A stretch of 50,604 nt of DNA from Azonexus sp. (GTDB taxonomy: Bacteria; Pseudomonadota; Gammaproteobacteria; Burkholderiales; Rhodocyclaceae), in assembly GCA_031274715.1 (NCBI GenBank), contig JAISPT010000036.1, forward strand, positions 1 to 50,604, written 5' to 3'. Positions 1 to 8,942 of this stretch are shown here, in pieces. The translations under genes and the position numbers were made by a program. The notes under the pieces were generated by a model. That model worked only from the letters and a program-made list of their open reading frames with translations, ran no database searches and was not told the origin of the DNA. The first letter of the stretch is position 1. Each line of letters begins with the position of its first letter.

Positions 1-374
1 ACTTTCAGCATCGGGTCGGCTTCGCCCTTGTACTGGTCGAGATCGTTATGAATCCGCTGCATGAAAGCATGGAAATGGATGCGCTTCTTGCGCCGGTACG
101 GCACCGATTCGTAGAAGCAATCCATCAGGAAACTCTTGCCGCGCCCAACGCCGCCCCAGAAATAAACGCCGCGCGGCAGCTTCGGCAAGGACAACAGACG
201 CTTGAAGGTACTGCCGCGATCGACCTTGAAATGCAGAAGATGGGTATACAGCGCCTGTAGCGCATTAGCCGCCGCCATCTGGGCGGCATCGGCGACATAA
301 CCGCGCGCTTCGAGCAGGCTCAGGTAGGCATCCAACATGCCTTGGGGGGCGACATTCAGTTTTTTGTGGGGCAT
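1..374 (-). CDS. zapE: Cell division protein ZapE (AFG1-like ATPase), N-terminal part; gene runs off the left edge
   Basis: Reading leftwards from an ATG at 374 gives about 124 residues starting MPHKKLNVAPQGMLDAYLSL and still open at position 1. Residues around 70-80 read GVYFWGGVGRGKSFLMD, which contains a Walker A P-loop (GGVGRGKS) in the form typical of the ZapE/AFG1 family, followed by the family-typical RRKKRIHFHAFMQRIH. ZapE is known as a cytosolic ATPase that associates with the Z ring in Proteobacteria. Only the N-terminal third is present, so Walker B and the sensor motifs cannot be checked. The next gene on the same strand is an unrelated AT-rich small ORF. Identification rests on the P-loop context and is fairly safe; the exact start is a choice among nearby Met codons. 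Confidence 0.85.
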   Translation of the reverse strand, partial: MPHKKLNVAPQGMLDAYLSLLEARGYVADAAQMAAANALQALYTHLLHFKVDRGSTFKRLLSLPKLPRGVYFWGGVGRGKSFLMDCFYESVPYRRKKRIHFHAFMQRIHNDLDQYKGEADPMLK

Positions 375-462
375 TGGGGTGGATTAGCGAACGTAGGCCG
401 AGATTTATCCCGATATTTTCGGTTTGACAAAAGACGATTGAAATTGGCGGAACAAATCCTCT

Positions 463-786
463 CTACTCTCGATTTTTCCACCGAATTATTGCAGCCAAAA
501 TCATGCTGTTGATGAAAACTGATATATAAGCAACAAACATTAACCACCCAACCGTTGTATCATGATTTTGATTAAGTGACTTAAATATACTTACTGGTAT
601 AAAACTTTGAGACAGGAACGCAACCGGAATATTCCAAGGGAAGCCAAATACTATTAATTCAACCCAAAAAATTACACCTAAAAATATTGGGGCGCTATTA
701 TGGTAGCCAACAATAAGCACCCCTGCAAATGGCAAATATATTGCAAACCCGAGAAGAAGTGTACCAATTAGCCAGCGAGGTGTCAT
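463..786 (-). CDS. Small AT-rich membrane protein of unknown function
   Basis: A 107-residue reading frame dominated by hydrophobic segments: roughly residues 5-28, 32-58 and 80-100 look membrane-spanning, with a short polar loop containing NQNHD between the second and third. I do not recognise a family. The DNA is much richer in A and T than everything around it, including runs such as atattttcgg in the flank, and codon choice is unlike the GC-rich neighbours, which suggests recent acquisition. No convincing ribosome-binding site precedes the ATG at 786, so the start is uncertain. It lies between zapE and lpdA on the same strand, but the lpdA terminator upstream separates it from the TCA genes. 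It could be a relic rather than an expressed gene. Confidence 0.5.
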   Translation of the reverse strand: MTPRWLIGTLLLGFAIYLPFAGVLIVGYHNSAPIFLGVIFWVELIVFGFPWNIPVAFLSQSFIPVSIFKSLNQNHDTTVGWLMFVAYISVFINSMILAAIIRWKNRE

Positions 787-849
787 TGTGATTAGTCTAT
801 CGCTTCAGTTAACCAACGTGTCGCATTCCGACACCTGACAAACAATAAA

Positions 850-883
850 ACAAAAAGGCGGGTGCGCACCCGCAACCCGCCTT
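850..883 (-). terminator. Rho-independent terminator after lpdA
   Basis: On the minus strand a 9-bp stem AAGGCGGGT/ACCCGCCTT closes an 11-base GC-rich loop and is followed by TTTTTGTTTTATTG. It starts about 22 bases past the lpdA stop and is placed to end the sucA-sucB-lpdA transcript. Confidence 0.85.
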
Positions 884-905
884 GAATCAATAACGCCCGC
901 GCCGC

Positions 906-2330
906 CTAAAAATGCAGCGCCCGCTTGTCGCAGGCCAGCGCCGCTTCGTGTACCGCTTCCGACAGCGTCGGGTGGGCGTGGCAGATGCGCGCCAAGTCTT
1001 CCGATGCGCCGCCGAACTCCATGGCGACGACGGCTTCGGAAATCAGCTCGGAAGCATTCGGGCCGATGATATGCACGCCGAGGATGCGGTCGGTCTTGGC
1101 GCAGGCCAGCATCTTGACGAAGCCGGTAGGGTCGCCCATGCCCAGCGCCCGGCCGTTGGCCAGGAAGGGGATCTTGCCGGCTTTGTAGGCGACGCCCTCG
1201 GCCTTCAGCTGCTGCTCACTCTTGCCAACCCAGGCGATTTCCGGCGCCGTGTAGATGACGCCCGGAACGAGATCGAGGTTGCAATGCCCGGCCTGGCCGG
1301 CGATCAATTCGGCGACCATGACGCCCTCTTCCATCGCCTTGTGCGCCAGCATCGGCCCGCGCACCACGTCGCCCACAGCCCAAACGCCCGGCAGGTTGGT
1401 CTTGCAGTGGCCGTCGACTTCGATCATGCCGCGCTCGTTGAGCTTGAGGCCGACCGCGCCGGCATTCAGGCCGTCGGTATTGGGGATGCGGCCGATCGAG
1501 ACGATCAAGCGGTCGGCATCGAGCTTCTCGACCTTGCCGTCCTTGCTCTCGTAGGCGATCGAGACGCCCTTCTTGCTGGTCTTGATCTCGCCGATCTTGA
1601 CACCGGTCTGGATAGCCAAGCCCTGCTTGGTAAAGAGCTTGAGCGCTTCCTTGGCGACATCCTGGTCGGCGAAGGGCATGAAATCCGGCAGCGCTTCGAG
1701 GATGGTCACTTCGGACCCGAGGCGGCGCCAGACTGAACCCATTTCCAAGCCGATCACACCGGCGCCGATGACGGCCAGCTTCTTGGGCACGGACTCCTGA
1801 TTCAACGCGCCTTCGTTGTCCATGACGATCTTCTGATCGACCGGCACATTGGGCAGGTGGCGCGGCTTGGAGCCGGTGGCGATGATGACCTGTTTGGCCA
1901 GTACTTCCTCGGCGCCGACCTTGAGCTTGTAGAACTCGCCATCCTTGGCGACGAAGGAACCGTGACCGGGGATCATGGTGACCTTGTTCTTTTTGAACAG
2001 ACCCTTGATGCCGGCGGTCAGTTGAGTGACGACGCCATCCTTGCGCGCCTTCATCACCGGCACGTCGATGCTCGGCGCGGAAACCTTGATGCCTTGGCCG
2101 GCAAACGTATGGGCGGCTTCCTCGAACAGGTGCGAGGTATGCAGCAGAGCCTTGGACGGAATGCAGCCGACGTTCAGGCAGGTACCGCCGAGGCGCGGCT
2201 CGCCCTTGGGATCGGCATAGGGGTTGGATTCGCAACAGGCGGTGGCAAAACCCAGTTGCGCGGCGCGAATCGCCGCCACGTAGCCGCCAGGGCCGCCGCC
2301 GATCACCAGCACGTCAAATTGCTTGGACAT
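906..2330 (-). CDS. lpdA: Dihydrolipoyl dehydrogenase, E3 of the 2-oxoglutarate dehydrogenase complex
   Basis: A 474-residue flavoprotein that reoxidises the dihydrolipoyl groups of the E2 core and passes electrons to NAD+. The N-terminal FAD site is visible as VIGGGPGG (residues 9-16). The redox-active disulfide is GGTCLNVGCIPSK with Cys51 and Cys56. A second dinucleotide fold appears at VIGAGVIGLE, and the C-terminal interface carries the catalytic pair in HPTLSE (His453, Glu458). Length matches the family. It is the last gene of sucA-sucB-lpdA, 84 bases after sucB, with a hairpin in the gap and a terminator behind it. Position next to sucAB indicates service to 2-oxoglutarate dehydrogenase, but E3 subunits are often shared with pyruvate dehydrogenase. 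Confidence 0.97.
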   Translation of the reverse strand: MSKQFDVLVIGGGPGGYVAAIRAAQLGFATACCESNPYADPKGEPRLGGTCLNVGCIPSKALLHTSHLFEEAAHTFAGQGIKVSAPSIDVPVMKARKDGVVTQLTAGIKGLFKKNKVTMIPGHGSFVAKDGEFYKLKVGAEEVLAKQVIIATGSKPRHLPNVPVDQKIVMDNEGALNQESVPKKLAVIGAGVIGLEMGSVWRRLGSEVTILEALPDFMPFADQDVAKEALKLFTKQGLAIQTGVKIGEIKTSKKGVSIAYESKDGKVEKLDADRLIVSIGRIPNTDGLNAGAVGLKLNERGMIEVDGHCKTNLPGVWAVGDVVRGPMLAHKAMEEGVMVAELIAGQAGHCNLDLVPGVIYTAPEIAWVGKSEQQLKAEGVAYKAGKIPFLANGRALGMGDPTGFVKMLACAKTDRILGVHIIGPNASELISEAVVAMEFGGASEDLARICHAHPTLSEAVHEAALACDKRALHF

Positions 2331-2359
2331 GGGAAACTCCGAGAGTAATTAAGCAAACA

Positions 2360-2391
2360 GGATCGAGCGACAACGCTTCATCGCTCGATCC
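2360..2391. repeat. Intergenic inverted repeat between sucB and lpdA
   Basis: An 11-bp perfect inverted repeat, GGATCGAGCGA and TCGCTCGATCC, around a 10-base spacer. There is no T-tract on either strand, so it is unlikely to be a full terminator. In the sucB-lpdA messenger it would form a stem-loop that could adjust lpdA level by processing or partial termination. Confidence 0.6.
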
Positions 2392-2414
2392 CAGGCAAGC
2401 CGATCCTGGCCGGA

Positions 2415-3638
2415 TCAGACGCCGAGCAGCAGGCGGGACGGATCTTCCATCGCTTCCTTCATCGTTACCAGGCCGAGCACGGCTTCGCGGCCGTCGATGA
2501 TGCGGTGATCGTAGGACATCGCCAGATAGTTCATCGGGCGGACAACGACCTGGCCGTTCTCGACCACGGCGCGGTCCTTGGTGGCATGGATGCCGAGGAT
2601 CGCGGACTGCGGCGGGTTAATGATCGGCGTGGACATCATCGAGCCGAAGATGCCGCCGTTGGAGATGGAGAAGGTGCCGCCGGTCAGTTCCTCGATCGAC
2701 AGCTTACCGTCCTTGGCCTTGGCACCGAATTCGGCGATCTTCTTCTCGATGTCGGCAATCGACATCTGGTCGGCGTTGCGCAGGATGGGCACGACCAGGC
2801 CACGCGGCGAACCGACGGCAATACCGATGTCAATGTAGCCGTGATAGACGATGTCGTTACCGTCAACCGAGGCGTTCAGGACCGGGAATTTCTGCAACGC
2901 GGCGCAGGCAGCCTTGACGAAGAAACCCATGAAACCGAGGCGGACGCCGTGGGCCTTCTCGAATTTCTCGCCGTACTGCTTGCGCATGGCCATCACCGGC
3001 GCCATGTTCACCTCGTTGAAGGTGGTCAGGATAGCGTTGGTCTGTTGCGACTGCAGCAGGCGCTCGGCAATGCGAGCGCGCAGGCGGGTCATCGGCACGC
3101 GCTGCTCGGTACGCTCGGCCAGAGCGACGCCGGTCGCCGGCGCGGCAATGTTGACCGCGGCCGGAGCAGCGGCGGCCACCGGGCCGGCCTTCGGCGCGGC
3201 GCCAACGGCGTCTTCCTTGGTCACGCGGCCACCGCGGCCGGTGCCGGCCACGTCGGCGGCGGCGATGCCCTTCTCGTCAAGAATCTTGCGCGCGGCCGGG
3301 CTGGCAGTACCGGCCGGAGCCGCCGCCGCAGGCGCCGGGGTCGGAGCGGCCGCCGTGACTTGCGGCGCAGCGGCCGGAGCCACAGCGCCGGCGGTGGCCG
3401 CGGTGTCGATCTTGGCGATCAACTCGCCGGAAATAACGGTCTCGCCGTCGCCCTTGATGATCTCGACCAGCACGCCGGCAGCCGGCGACGGCACTTCGAG
3501 GACGACCTTGTCGGTCTCGATATCGATCAGGATTTCGTCACGGCCGACTGCCTCGCCGATCTTCTTCTTCCACGAAGCGAGCGTGCCTTCGGCAACGGAC
3601 TCGGAAAGCTGGGGAACTTGGACTTCGATAATGCTCAT
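2415..3638 (-). CDS. sucB: Dihydrolipoyllysine succinyltransferase, E2 of the 2-oxoglutarate dehydrogenase complex
   Basis: A 407-residue core enzyme that transfers the succinyl group from lipoyl to CoA. Domains in order: a lipoyl domain (about 1-78) with the lipoylated Lys44 in the motif ETDKVVLEV; an Ala/Pro-rich flexible linker; an E3/E1-binding domain (about 111-145, ASPAARKILDEKG...GRGGRVTKEDA); a second Ala/Pro linker; and the acyltransferase domain to the C-terminus with the catalytic YDHRIIDG (His378, Asp382). There is one lipoyl domain, as usual for SucB and unlike many pyruvate dehydrogenase E2 proteins. The start codon lies 19 bases after the sucA stop, so the two are surely co-transcribed and form complex partners together with lpdA. 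Confidence 0.97.
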   Translation of the reverse strand: MSIIEVQVPQLSESVAEGTLASWKKKIGEAVGRDEILIDIETDKVVLEVPSPAAGVLVEIIKGDGETVISGELIAKIDTAATAGAVAPAAAPQVTAAAPTPAPAAAAPAGTASPAARKILDEKGIAAADVAGTGRGGRVTKEDAVGAAPKAGPVAAAAPAAVNIAAPATGVALAERTEQRVPMTRLRARIAERLLQSQQTNAILTTFNEVNMAPVMAMRKQYGEKFEKAHGVRLGFMGFFVKAACAALQKFPVLNASVDGNDIVYHGYIDIGIAVGSPRGLVVPILRNADQMSIADIEKKIAEFGAKAKDGKLSIEELTGGTFSISNGGIFGSMMSTPIINPPQSAILGIHATKDRAVVENGQVVVRPMNYLAMSYDHRIIDGREAVLGLVTMKEAMEDPSRLLLGV

Positions 3639-3657
3639 GATGACTCCACTCTGCGGT

Positions 3658-6498
3658 TCAGTACTCGATCTTGCCCAGCGCGGACTCGATCAGTGCCTTT
3701 TGTTGCTCGTTGTGCTTGGCCAGGTAGCCGACGGCCGGCGACGAGGAGGCCGGACGGGAAACCAGCAGTAGATTCTGCTTGCTGCCCAGGCCACTGTCCA
3801 GGTGATGGCGCGAGGCAAACCAGTACCAGGCACCCTGGTTGCGAGGTTCCTCCTGGGCCCAGACGATTTCCGTGGCCTTCGGGTACTTGGCCAGCTCGGC
3901 TTGCAAGGAATCCTTCGGGAAAGGATACAACTGCTCCAGGCGGACGATTGCGATATCGGTGATCTTCTTCTCGCGGCGGCCGGCCAGCAAGTCGTAATAG
4001 ACTTTGCCACTGCACAGGATGACGCGCTTGACCTTCTTCGGATCGATCTCGTCGACTTCGCCGATGACGCGCTGGAACTCGCCGTTGACCAGATCCTCCA
4101 GTGGCGAGGCGGCATCCTTATGGCGCAGCAGCGACTTCGGCGACATCACGATCAGCGGCTTGCGCTGCATGCGGACGGCCTGGCGGCGCAGCATATGGAA
4201 GACCTGGGCGGCGGTGGTCGGCACACAGACCTCCATGTTCATTTCGGCACAGGACTGCATGAAGCGCTCAAGGCGGGCCGAGGAGTGCTCCGGACCCTGG
4301 CCTTCGTAACCGTGCGGCAGCAGCATGACCAAGCCGCAAGCACGGCCCCACTTGGCCTCACCGGAGGCGATGAACTGGTCGATGACGACTTGGGCACCAT
4401 TGGCGAAATCACCGAACTGACCTTCCCAGATCACCAACTCGTACGGATTGGCCGAGGCATAACCGTAGTCGAAGGCGAGCACGGCTTCTTCGGACAGCAC
4501 CGAGTCGAAGCACTGGAAGCCAGCCTGCTTGTCCTGCAGGTTCTTCAGCGGATAGTAAGTGCCCTCGGACCAATTGCTGCGGTTCTGGTCATGGAAGGCG
4601 GCATGGCGATGGAAGAAGGTGCCACGACCGACGTCCTCGCCGGAAATGCGCACACCGTAGCCGGAAACCAACAGCGAGGCATAGGCCAAGTTCTCGGCCA
4701 TGCCCCAGTCGACCGGCAGCTTGCCCTCGCCCATCGCGGCGCGATCCTCGACGATCTTCTTGACCCGCGAATGCAGCGTGAAGCCTTCGGGAATGTCGGT
4801 CAAACGCTTGGCCAGGCGCTGCAGTTCGGCCATCGGCACAGTGGTATCGCAGGTTTCGATGTAGTGCTTGGTCAGGAACGGCGTCCAGTCGATGATCATC
4901 GGGTGCTTATAGCCGGCCAGCACCGGGTTGTACAGCAACTCGCCCTGATCCAGGTGCTCGCGATATTCCTTGATCATCTGGTCCGGACCTTCGGCCGCCA
5001 GCGTGCCTTCGGCAACCAGCTTGTCGCCGTACAGTTTGCGGGTACCCGGGTGCTTGGCGATGATCTTGTACATCAGCGGCTGCGTAACCATCGGCTCGTC
5101 CTGCTCGTTATGGCCGAGCTTGCGGAAGCAGATGATGTCGACCACGACACACTTCTGGAAGGTTTGGCGATATTCGACGGCCAGTTGGGTGACCAGCGCC
5201 ACCGCCTCGGGATCATCGCCATTGACGTGGAAAATCGGCGCATCGACCATCTTGAAGATGTCGGTGCAATAGTGGCCGGAACGATAGTCGCGCGGGTCGC
5301 TGGTGGTGAAGCCAACTTGGTTGTTGACCACGAAATGCAGGGTGCCACCAACGCCGTAGCCGCGAGTCTGGGCAAAGTTGAGCATTTCCTGGTTCACGCC
5401 CTGGCCGGCTACGGCAGCATCGCCATGGATCAGAATCGGCATGACCTTGTTCTTGCTGCCCTCGCCACGGCGAACCTGGCGGGCATAGACGGAGCCCTCG
5501 ACCACCGGGTTGACGATTTCCAGGTGCGACGGGTTGAAGGCCAGCGTCAGGTGGCAAGCGCCACTCGGGGTATTGACGTCGGACGTGAAGCCCATGTGGT
5601 ACTTGACGTCGCCGGCCGACAGATCGCTCTTCTTCTTGCCTTCGAATTCGGCGAACAACATCGAGGGCGCCTTGCCCAGCGTGTTGACCAGCACGTTCAG
5701 GCGGCCGCGGTGGGCCATGCCAACGACCACTTCGTCGATACCCAAGGCGGCACCGCTGCGAAGCGCCTCGTCCATCGCCACGATCAGCGATTCGCCGCCT
5801 TCCAACGAGAAGCGTTTCTGGCCGACGTACTTGGTATGCAGGTAGCGCTCCAGCGTTTCGGCGGCGGTCAGGCGTTCGAGGATGCGTTTCTTCTGTTCCG
5901 GATTGAAGGACGGGCGGGAACGGATGCTTTCGAGGCGCTCCTGCAACCAGCGCTTCTCGTTGTAGTCCGTCATGTACATGTACTCGACACCGATGGTGCC
6001 GCAGTAGGTCTGCTTCAGTGTCTCGAGGATGTCGCTAAGCTGGGCTTCCGCCGGCAACCCCTTCAGCGAACCGACGCTGAAGGTCTGATTCATGTCGGCG
6101 TCGGTAAAACCGTAGAAGGACGGCTCCAGTTCTTCGATCTTCGGCCGCGGCAGGCGCTTCAGCGGATCGAGATCGGCCCAACGCGTGCCGAGCGAGCGGT
6201 AGGCGGTGACCAGTTGGCCGACTGCCGACTGCTTTTTGTTCTCGGTGCTGGCCGAACTGGGTGCCGTCGGGCGGAAGCCTCCGTCCTTGGCCAGCTCGGC
6301 GAATGCCGCAATGACAGGGGCGTGCGCCACATCACGGGCAACAAAGCCAGGCATCTGGGCCAGGCGATCGAAATAATCCCGCCACTCGGGCGATACGGCG
6401 GTCGGGTCGTTGAGATACAGCTCGTAGAGTTCCTCGACGAACGGCGCATTGCCGCCGAAGTACAGGGTACTGTCGAACAGTTGATTTATCGTAGTCAT
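3658..6498 (-). CDS. sucA: 2-oxoglutarate dehydrogenase E1 component
   Basis: A 946-residue ThDP-dependent enzyme that decarboxylates 2-oxoglutarate and succinylates the E2 lipoyl group. The N-terminal segment (LFDSTLYFGGNAPFVEELY) is the E2-binding region seen in SucA. The ThDP/Mg motif begins with GD at 359-360 and ends with NN at 392-393, and the substrate-binding MAHRGRLNVL lies at 261-270. The C-terminal transketolase-like domain includes EGQFGDFANGAQ. Length matches E. coli-type SucA. It is the first gene of sucA-sucB-lpdA; the gltA terminator lies in the 98-base gap upstream, so it probably has its own promoter there. Confidence 0.98.
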   Translation of the reverse strand: MTTINQLFDSTLYFGGNAPFVEELYELYLNDPTAVSPEWRDYFDRLAQMPGFVARDVAHAPVIAAFAELAKDGGFRPTAPSSASTENKKQSAVGQLVTAYRSLGTRWADLDPLKRLPRPKIEELEPSFYGFTDADMNQTFSVGSLKGLPAEAQLSDILETLKQTYCGTIGVEYMYMTDYNEKRWLQERLESIRSRPSFNPEQKKRILERLTAAETLERYLHTKYVGQKRFSLEGGESLIVAMDEALRSGAALGIDEVVVGMAHRGRLNVLVNTLGKAPSMLFAEFEGKKKSDLSAGDVKYHMGFTSDVNTPSGACHLTLAFNPSHLEIVNPVVEGSVYARQVRRGEGSKNKVMPILIHGDAAVAGQGVNQEMLNFAQTRGYGVGGTLHFVVNNQVGFTTSDPRDYRSGHYCTDIFKMVDAPIFHVNGDDPEAVALVTQLAVEYRQTFQKCVVVDIICFRKLGHNEQDEPMVTQPLMYKIIAKHPGTRKLYGDKLVAEGTLAAEGPDQMIKEYREHLDQGELLYNPVLAGYKHPMIIDWTPFLTKHYIETCDTTVPMAELQRLAKRLTDIPEGFTLHSRVKKIVEDRAAMGEGKLPVDWGMAENLAYASLLVSGYGVRISGEDVGRGTFFHRHAAFHDQNRSNWSEGTYYPLKNLQDKQAGFQCFDSVLSEEAVLAFDYGYASANPYELVIWEGQFGDFANGAQVVIDQFIASGEAKWGRACGLVMLLPHGYEGQGPEHSSARLERFMQSCAEMNMEVCVPTTAAQVFHMLRRQAVRMQRKPLIVMSPKSLLRHKDAASPLEDLVNGEFQRVIGEVDEIDPKKVKRVILCSGKVYYDLLAGRREKKITDIAIVRLEQLYPFPKDSLQAELAKYPKATEIVWAQEEPRNQGAWYWFASRHHLDSGLGSKQNLLLVSRPASSSPAVGYLAKHNEQQKALIESALGKIEY

Positions 6499-6558
6499 TG
6501 GCGTCTCCCCTTCAGGGTATTGTCTTTCTCAAGCAGTGCGTGGCAGCGGCCCCGTTGG

Positions 6559-6585
6559 AAAAAAGGGCGGCCAGCCGGCCGCCCT
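6559..6585 (-). terminator. Rho-independent terminator after gltA
   Basis: The minus strand reads a 9-bp stem AGGGCGGCC/GGCCGCCCT with a four-base loop followed by six T residues. It begins about a dozen bases past the gltA stop and separates the sdh-gltA transcript from sucA. Confidence 0.88.
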
Positions 6586-6596
6586 GATTTCGCTCG

Positions 6597-7895
6597 TTAA
6601 GCGCGCTGGGTAAGCGGTACGACATTGCGTCTGGCGGCGCCGACATACAGTTGGCGCGGACGGCCGATCTTGTATTCAGGATCGGCGATCATTTCTTCCC
6701 ACTGCGCCATCCAGCCAACCGTGCGAGCCAACGCGAAGATGCAGGTGAACATTTCTGTCGGAATGCCGATGGCCTTCTGCACGATGCCGGAATAGAAGTC
6801 GACGTTCGGGTACAGCTTCTTCTCGACGAAATATTCGTCTTCCAGGGCGATCCTTTCCAGTTCCTTGGCCAGCTTGAACAGGCGGTCGTTCTCCAGGCCC
6901 AGTTCGCTGAGGACATCATCGCAAACCTTGCGCATCAGCTTGGCGCGCGGATCGAAGTTCTTGTAGACGCGGTGGCCGAAGCCCATCAGCTTGAAGGAGT
7001 CATTCTTGTCCTTGGCGCGCTTGATGTATTCGCCGACGCGCGAGACGTCGCCGATCTCTTCCAGCATATGCAGACAGGCTTCGTTGGCGCCACCGTGCGC
7101 CGGCCCCCACAGACAGGCGATGCCGGCGGCGATGCAGGCGAACGGATTGGCGCCCGACGAGCCGGCCAGGCGGACGGTCGAGGTCGAGGCATTCTGCTCG
7201 TGGTCGGCATGCAGCGTGAAGATGGTATCCAGCGCATGCACCAGGACCGGGTTCGGCACGTACTTCTCGCACGGATTGCCGAACATCATGCGCATGAAGT
7301 TGGCGGTGTAGTCCAGATCGTTGTCCGGGTACATGAACGGCAAACCCGTGTTGTACTTGTAGGCCATGGCGACGATGGTCGGCAGCTTGGCCACCAGCCG
7401 GATGAAGCTGCTGCTGCGGTGTTCGGCGTCGGAGAAGTTGGCGGCATCGTGATAGAAGGCCGACAGGGCGCCAACGACGCCGACCATGACGGCCATCGGG
7501 TGAGCATCGCGGCGAAAGCCCGAGTAGAACTTGGCCAGTTGCTCATGCACCAGCGTGTGCTTCTTGATGGTGGTTTCGAACCCGCTTTTCTGCTGGGCGT
7601 TCGGCAGTTCGCCGTTCTTCAGCAGATAGGCGACTTCCAGGAAGTTGCACTGATCGGCCAGTTGCTCGATCGGATAGCCGCGGTACAGCAGCTCGCCCTT
7701 GTCGCCATCGATGAAGGTAATCGTGGACTTGCAGCAGGCAGTCGACAGAAAACCCGAATCATAGGTAAATAGACCGGTCTTGCCCCCGAGCGTGCGAATA
7801 TCGACGCAGTCGTTGCCATGCGTCGGAGACATGATCGGAAATTCGACGGGGGCCTGTCCGTCGATACTCAGGGTTGCCTTGCGTTCGGTCGTCAT
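6597..7895 (-). CDS. gltA: Citrate synthase (type II, hexameric)
   Basis: A 432-residue enzyme that condenses oxaloacetate and acetyl-CoA. All three catalytic residues are present: His267 in GPAHGGANE, His308 in GFGHRVYKNFDPR, and Asp366 in NVDFYSG. The N-terminal beta-rich extension and the length match the NADH-sensitive proteobacterial type II enzymes. It follows sdhE by 82 bases on the same strand and is followed by a strong terminator, so it probably ends the sdhCDAB-sdhE-gltA transcript. This intact triad is a useful internal reference for the two unusual citrate-synthase-like proteins at 35502-37162. Confidence 0.98.
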   Translation of the reverse strand: MTTERKATLSIDGQAPVEFPIMSPTHGNDCVDIRTLGGKTGLFTYDSGFLSTACCKSTITFIDGDKGELLYRGYPIEQLADQCNFLEVAYLLKNGELPNAQQKSGFETTIKKHTLVHEQLAKFYSGFRRDAHPMAVMVGVVGALSAFYHDAANFSDAEHRSSSFIRLVAKLPTIVAMAYKYNTGLPFMYPDNDLDYTANFMRMMFGNPCEKYVPNPVLVHALDTIFTLHADHEQNASTSTVRLAGSSGANPFACIAAGIACLWGPAHGGANEACLHMLEEIGDVSRVGEYIKRAKDKNDSFKLMGFGHRVYKNFDPRAKLMRKVCDDVLSELGLENDRLFKLAKELERIALEDEYFVEKKLYPNVDFYSGIVQKAIGIPTEMFTCIFALARTVGWMAQWEEMIADPEYKIGRPRQLYVGAARRNVVPLTQRA

Positions 7896-7977
7896 CGATT
7901 GTTCCCTTTTCAGGTGTTGGTAGTCACTGCACTGTCAAAATCCCGGTCAACGGTGAACAGTGCACCGCCAACCTTAC

Positions 7978-8220
7978 TCAACTCTTACGAAGCAACGCCA
8001 CGATGGGCGCATAGCGAGGATCATCAGTCTCCGCCTGACCATTGATCAGGCTCCAGAGATCGTGATCCTCCATGTCGGCCAGTTCCGCGAATGCCTGCTG
8101 CTGCTCGTCGTTCAGTTGGGCGAAGCCGTTCTCGAGAAAACGCGTCAGCGTGATATCGAGTTCCAGCAGCGCCCGCCGGATGCAACGCCAGCGCAGGCGT
8201 TCGTAATCAGCCCGTTCCAT
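7978..8220 (-). CDS. sdhE: FAD assembly factor SdhE (succinate dehydrogenase flavinylation)
   Basis: An 80-residue helical protein of the SdhE/YgfY family. It shows the family's RWRCIRRALLELD near the N-terminus (in place of the RRGMLELD of other members) and an acidic stretch LADMEDHDLWSLI. SdhE promotes covalent attachment of FAD to SdhA. I chose the ATG at 8220, whose A is the last base of the sdhB TGA stop (TGATG overlap), over an upstream in-frame Met inside sdhB, because the residues before it are an out-of-frame reading of sdhB. Translational coupling to sdhB fits its role. Confidence 0.92.
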   Translation of the reverse strand: MERADYERLRWRCIRRALLELDITLTRFLENGFAQLNDEQQQAFAELADMEDHDLWSLINGQAETDDPRYAPIVALLRKS

Positions 8221-8930
8221 CAAACCGCGCGACGAACCATCATGTCCTTGATCTTGCCGATGGCCTTGGTCGGGTTGAGACCCTTCGGACAGACATCGAC
8301 GCAGTTCATGATGGTGTGGCAACGGAACAGACGGTACGGGTCCTCAAGGTTGTCGAGGCGCTCGTTGGTCGCCTGATCGCGCGTATCGGCAATAAAGCGG
8401 TAGGCGGCCAGCAGGCCGGCCGGCCCGACAAACTTGTCCGGGTTCCACCAGAACGACGGGCAGGAGGTCGAGCAGCAGGCACACAGGATGCACTCATAAA
8501 GACCGTTCAACTCTTCGCGGTCTTCCGGCGACTGCAGACGCTCACGCTCCGGCGGCGGATCGTTGTTGATCAGGTAGGGCTTGATCGAGTGGTACTGCTT
8601 GAAGAACTGGGTCATGTCGACGATCAAGTCACGGATGACCGGCAGGCCGGGCAGCGGACGCAGCACGATCGGCTGCTTCAGGTCGTCGATATCCTGCAGG
8701 CAGGCCAGCCCGTTCTTGCCGTTGATGTTCATGGCGTCGGAACCACAGACGCCTTCGCGGCAGGAACGGCGGTAGGACAGGGTGTCGTCCTTGGCCTTCA
8801 ACTTGGTCAGCGCATCGAGCAGCTTGCGGTCGGTCGGCTCGAGCTCGACCGAGATAGCCTGCATATAGGGCGCGTCGTCCTTGTCCGGATCGTAGCGGTA
8901 GATGCTGAATTGAACCGTACGTTTGCTCAT
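8220..8930 (-). CDS. sdhB: Succinate dehydrogenase iron-sulfur subunit
   Basis: A 236-residue subunit carrying electrons from the flavin to ubiquinone. The [2Fe-2S] site is CREGVCGSD...C with Cys57, Cys62 and Cys77; the fourth ligand position is Asp65, as in E. coli. The ferredoxin-like C-terminal half holds the [4Fe-4S] site (CILCACC) and the [3Fe-4S] site (CHTIMNCVDVCPKG). Length is standard. It begins 12 bases after sdhA and overlaps sdhE by one base. It is peripheral on the cytoplasmic side of the membrane, bridging SdhA and the SdhCD anchor. Confidence 0.98.
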   Translation of the reverse strand: MSKRTVQFSIYRYDPDKDDAPYMQAISVELEPTDRKLLDALTKLKAKDDTLSYRRSCREGVCGSDAMNINGKNGLACLQDIDDLKQPIVLRPLPGLPVIRDLIVDMTQFFKQYHSIKPYLINNDPPPERERLQSPEDREELNGLYECILCACCSTSCPSFWWNPDKFVGPAGLLAAYRFIADTRDQATNERLDNLEDPYRLFRCHTIMNCVDVCPKGLNPTKAIGKIKDMMVRRAV

Positions 8931-8942
8931 ATTGTTCTCCGA

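Noticed and set aside
356..547. 63-codon minus-strand frame overlapping the AT-rich membrane protein and the zapE start
   Set aside because: It overlaps two better-supported frames, has no ribosome-binding site and no recognisable feature.
3802..6600. Long 932-codon open frame on the plus strand opposite sucA
   Set aside because: It is antisense to a fully recognisable sucA; its composition reflects the GC-rich codon pattern of the other strand and shows no domain.
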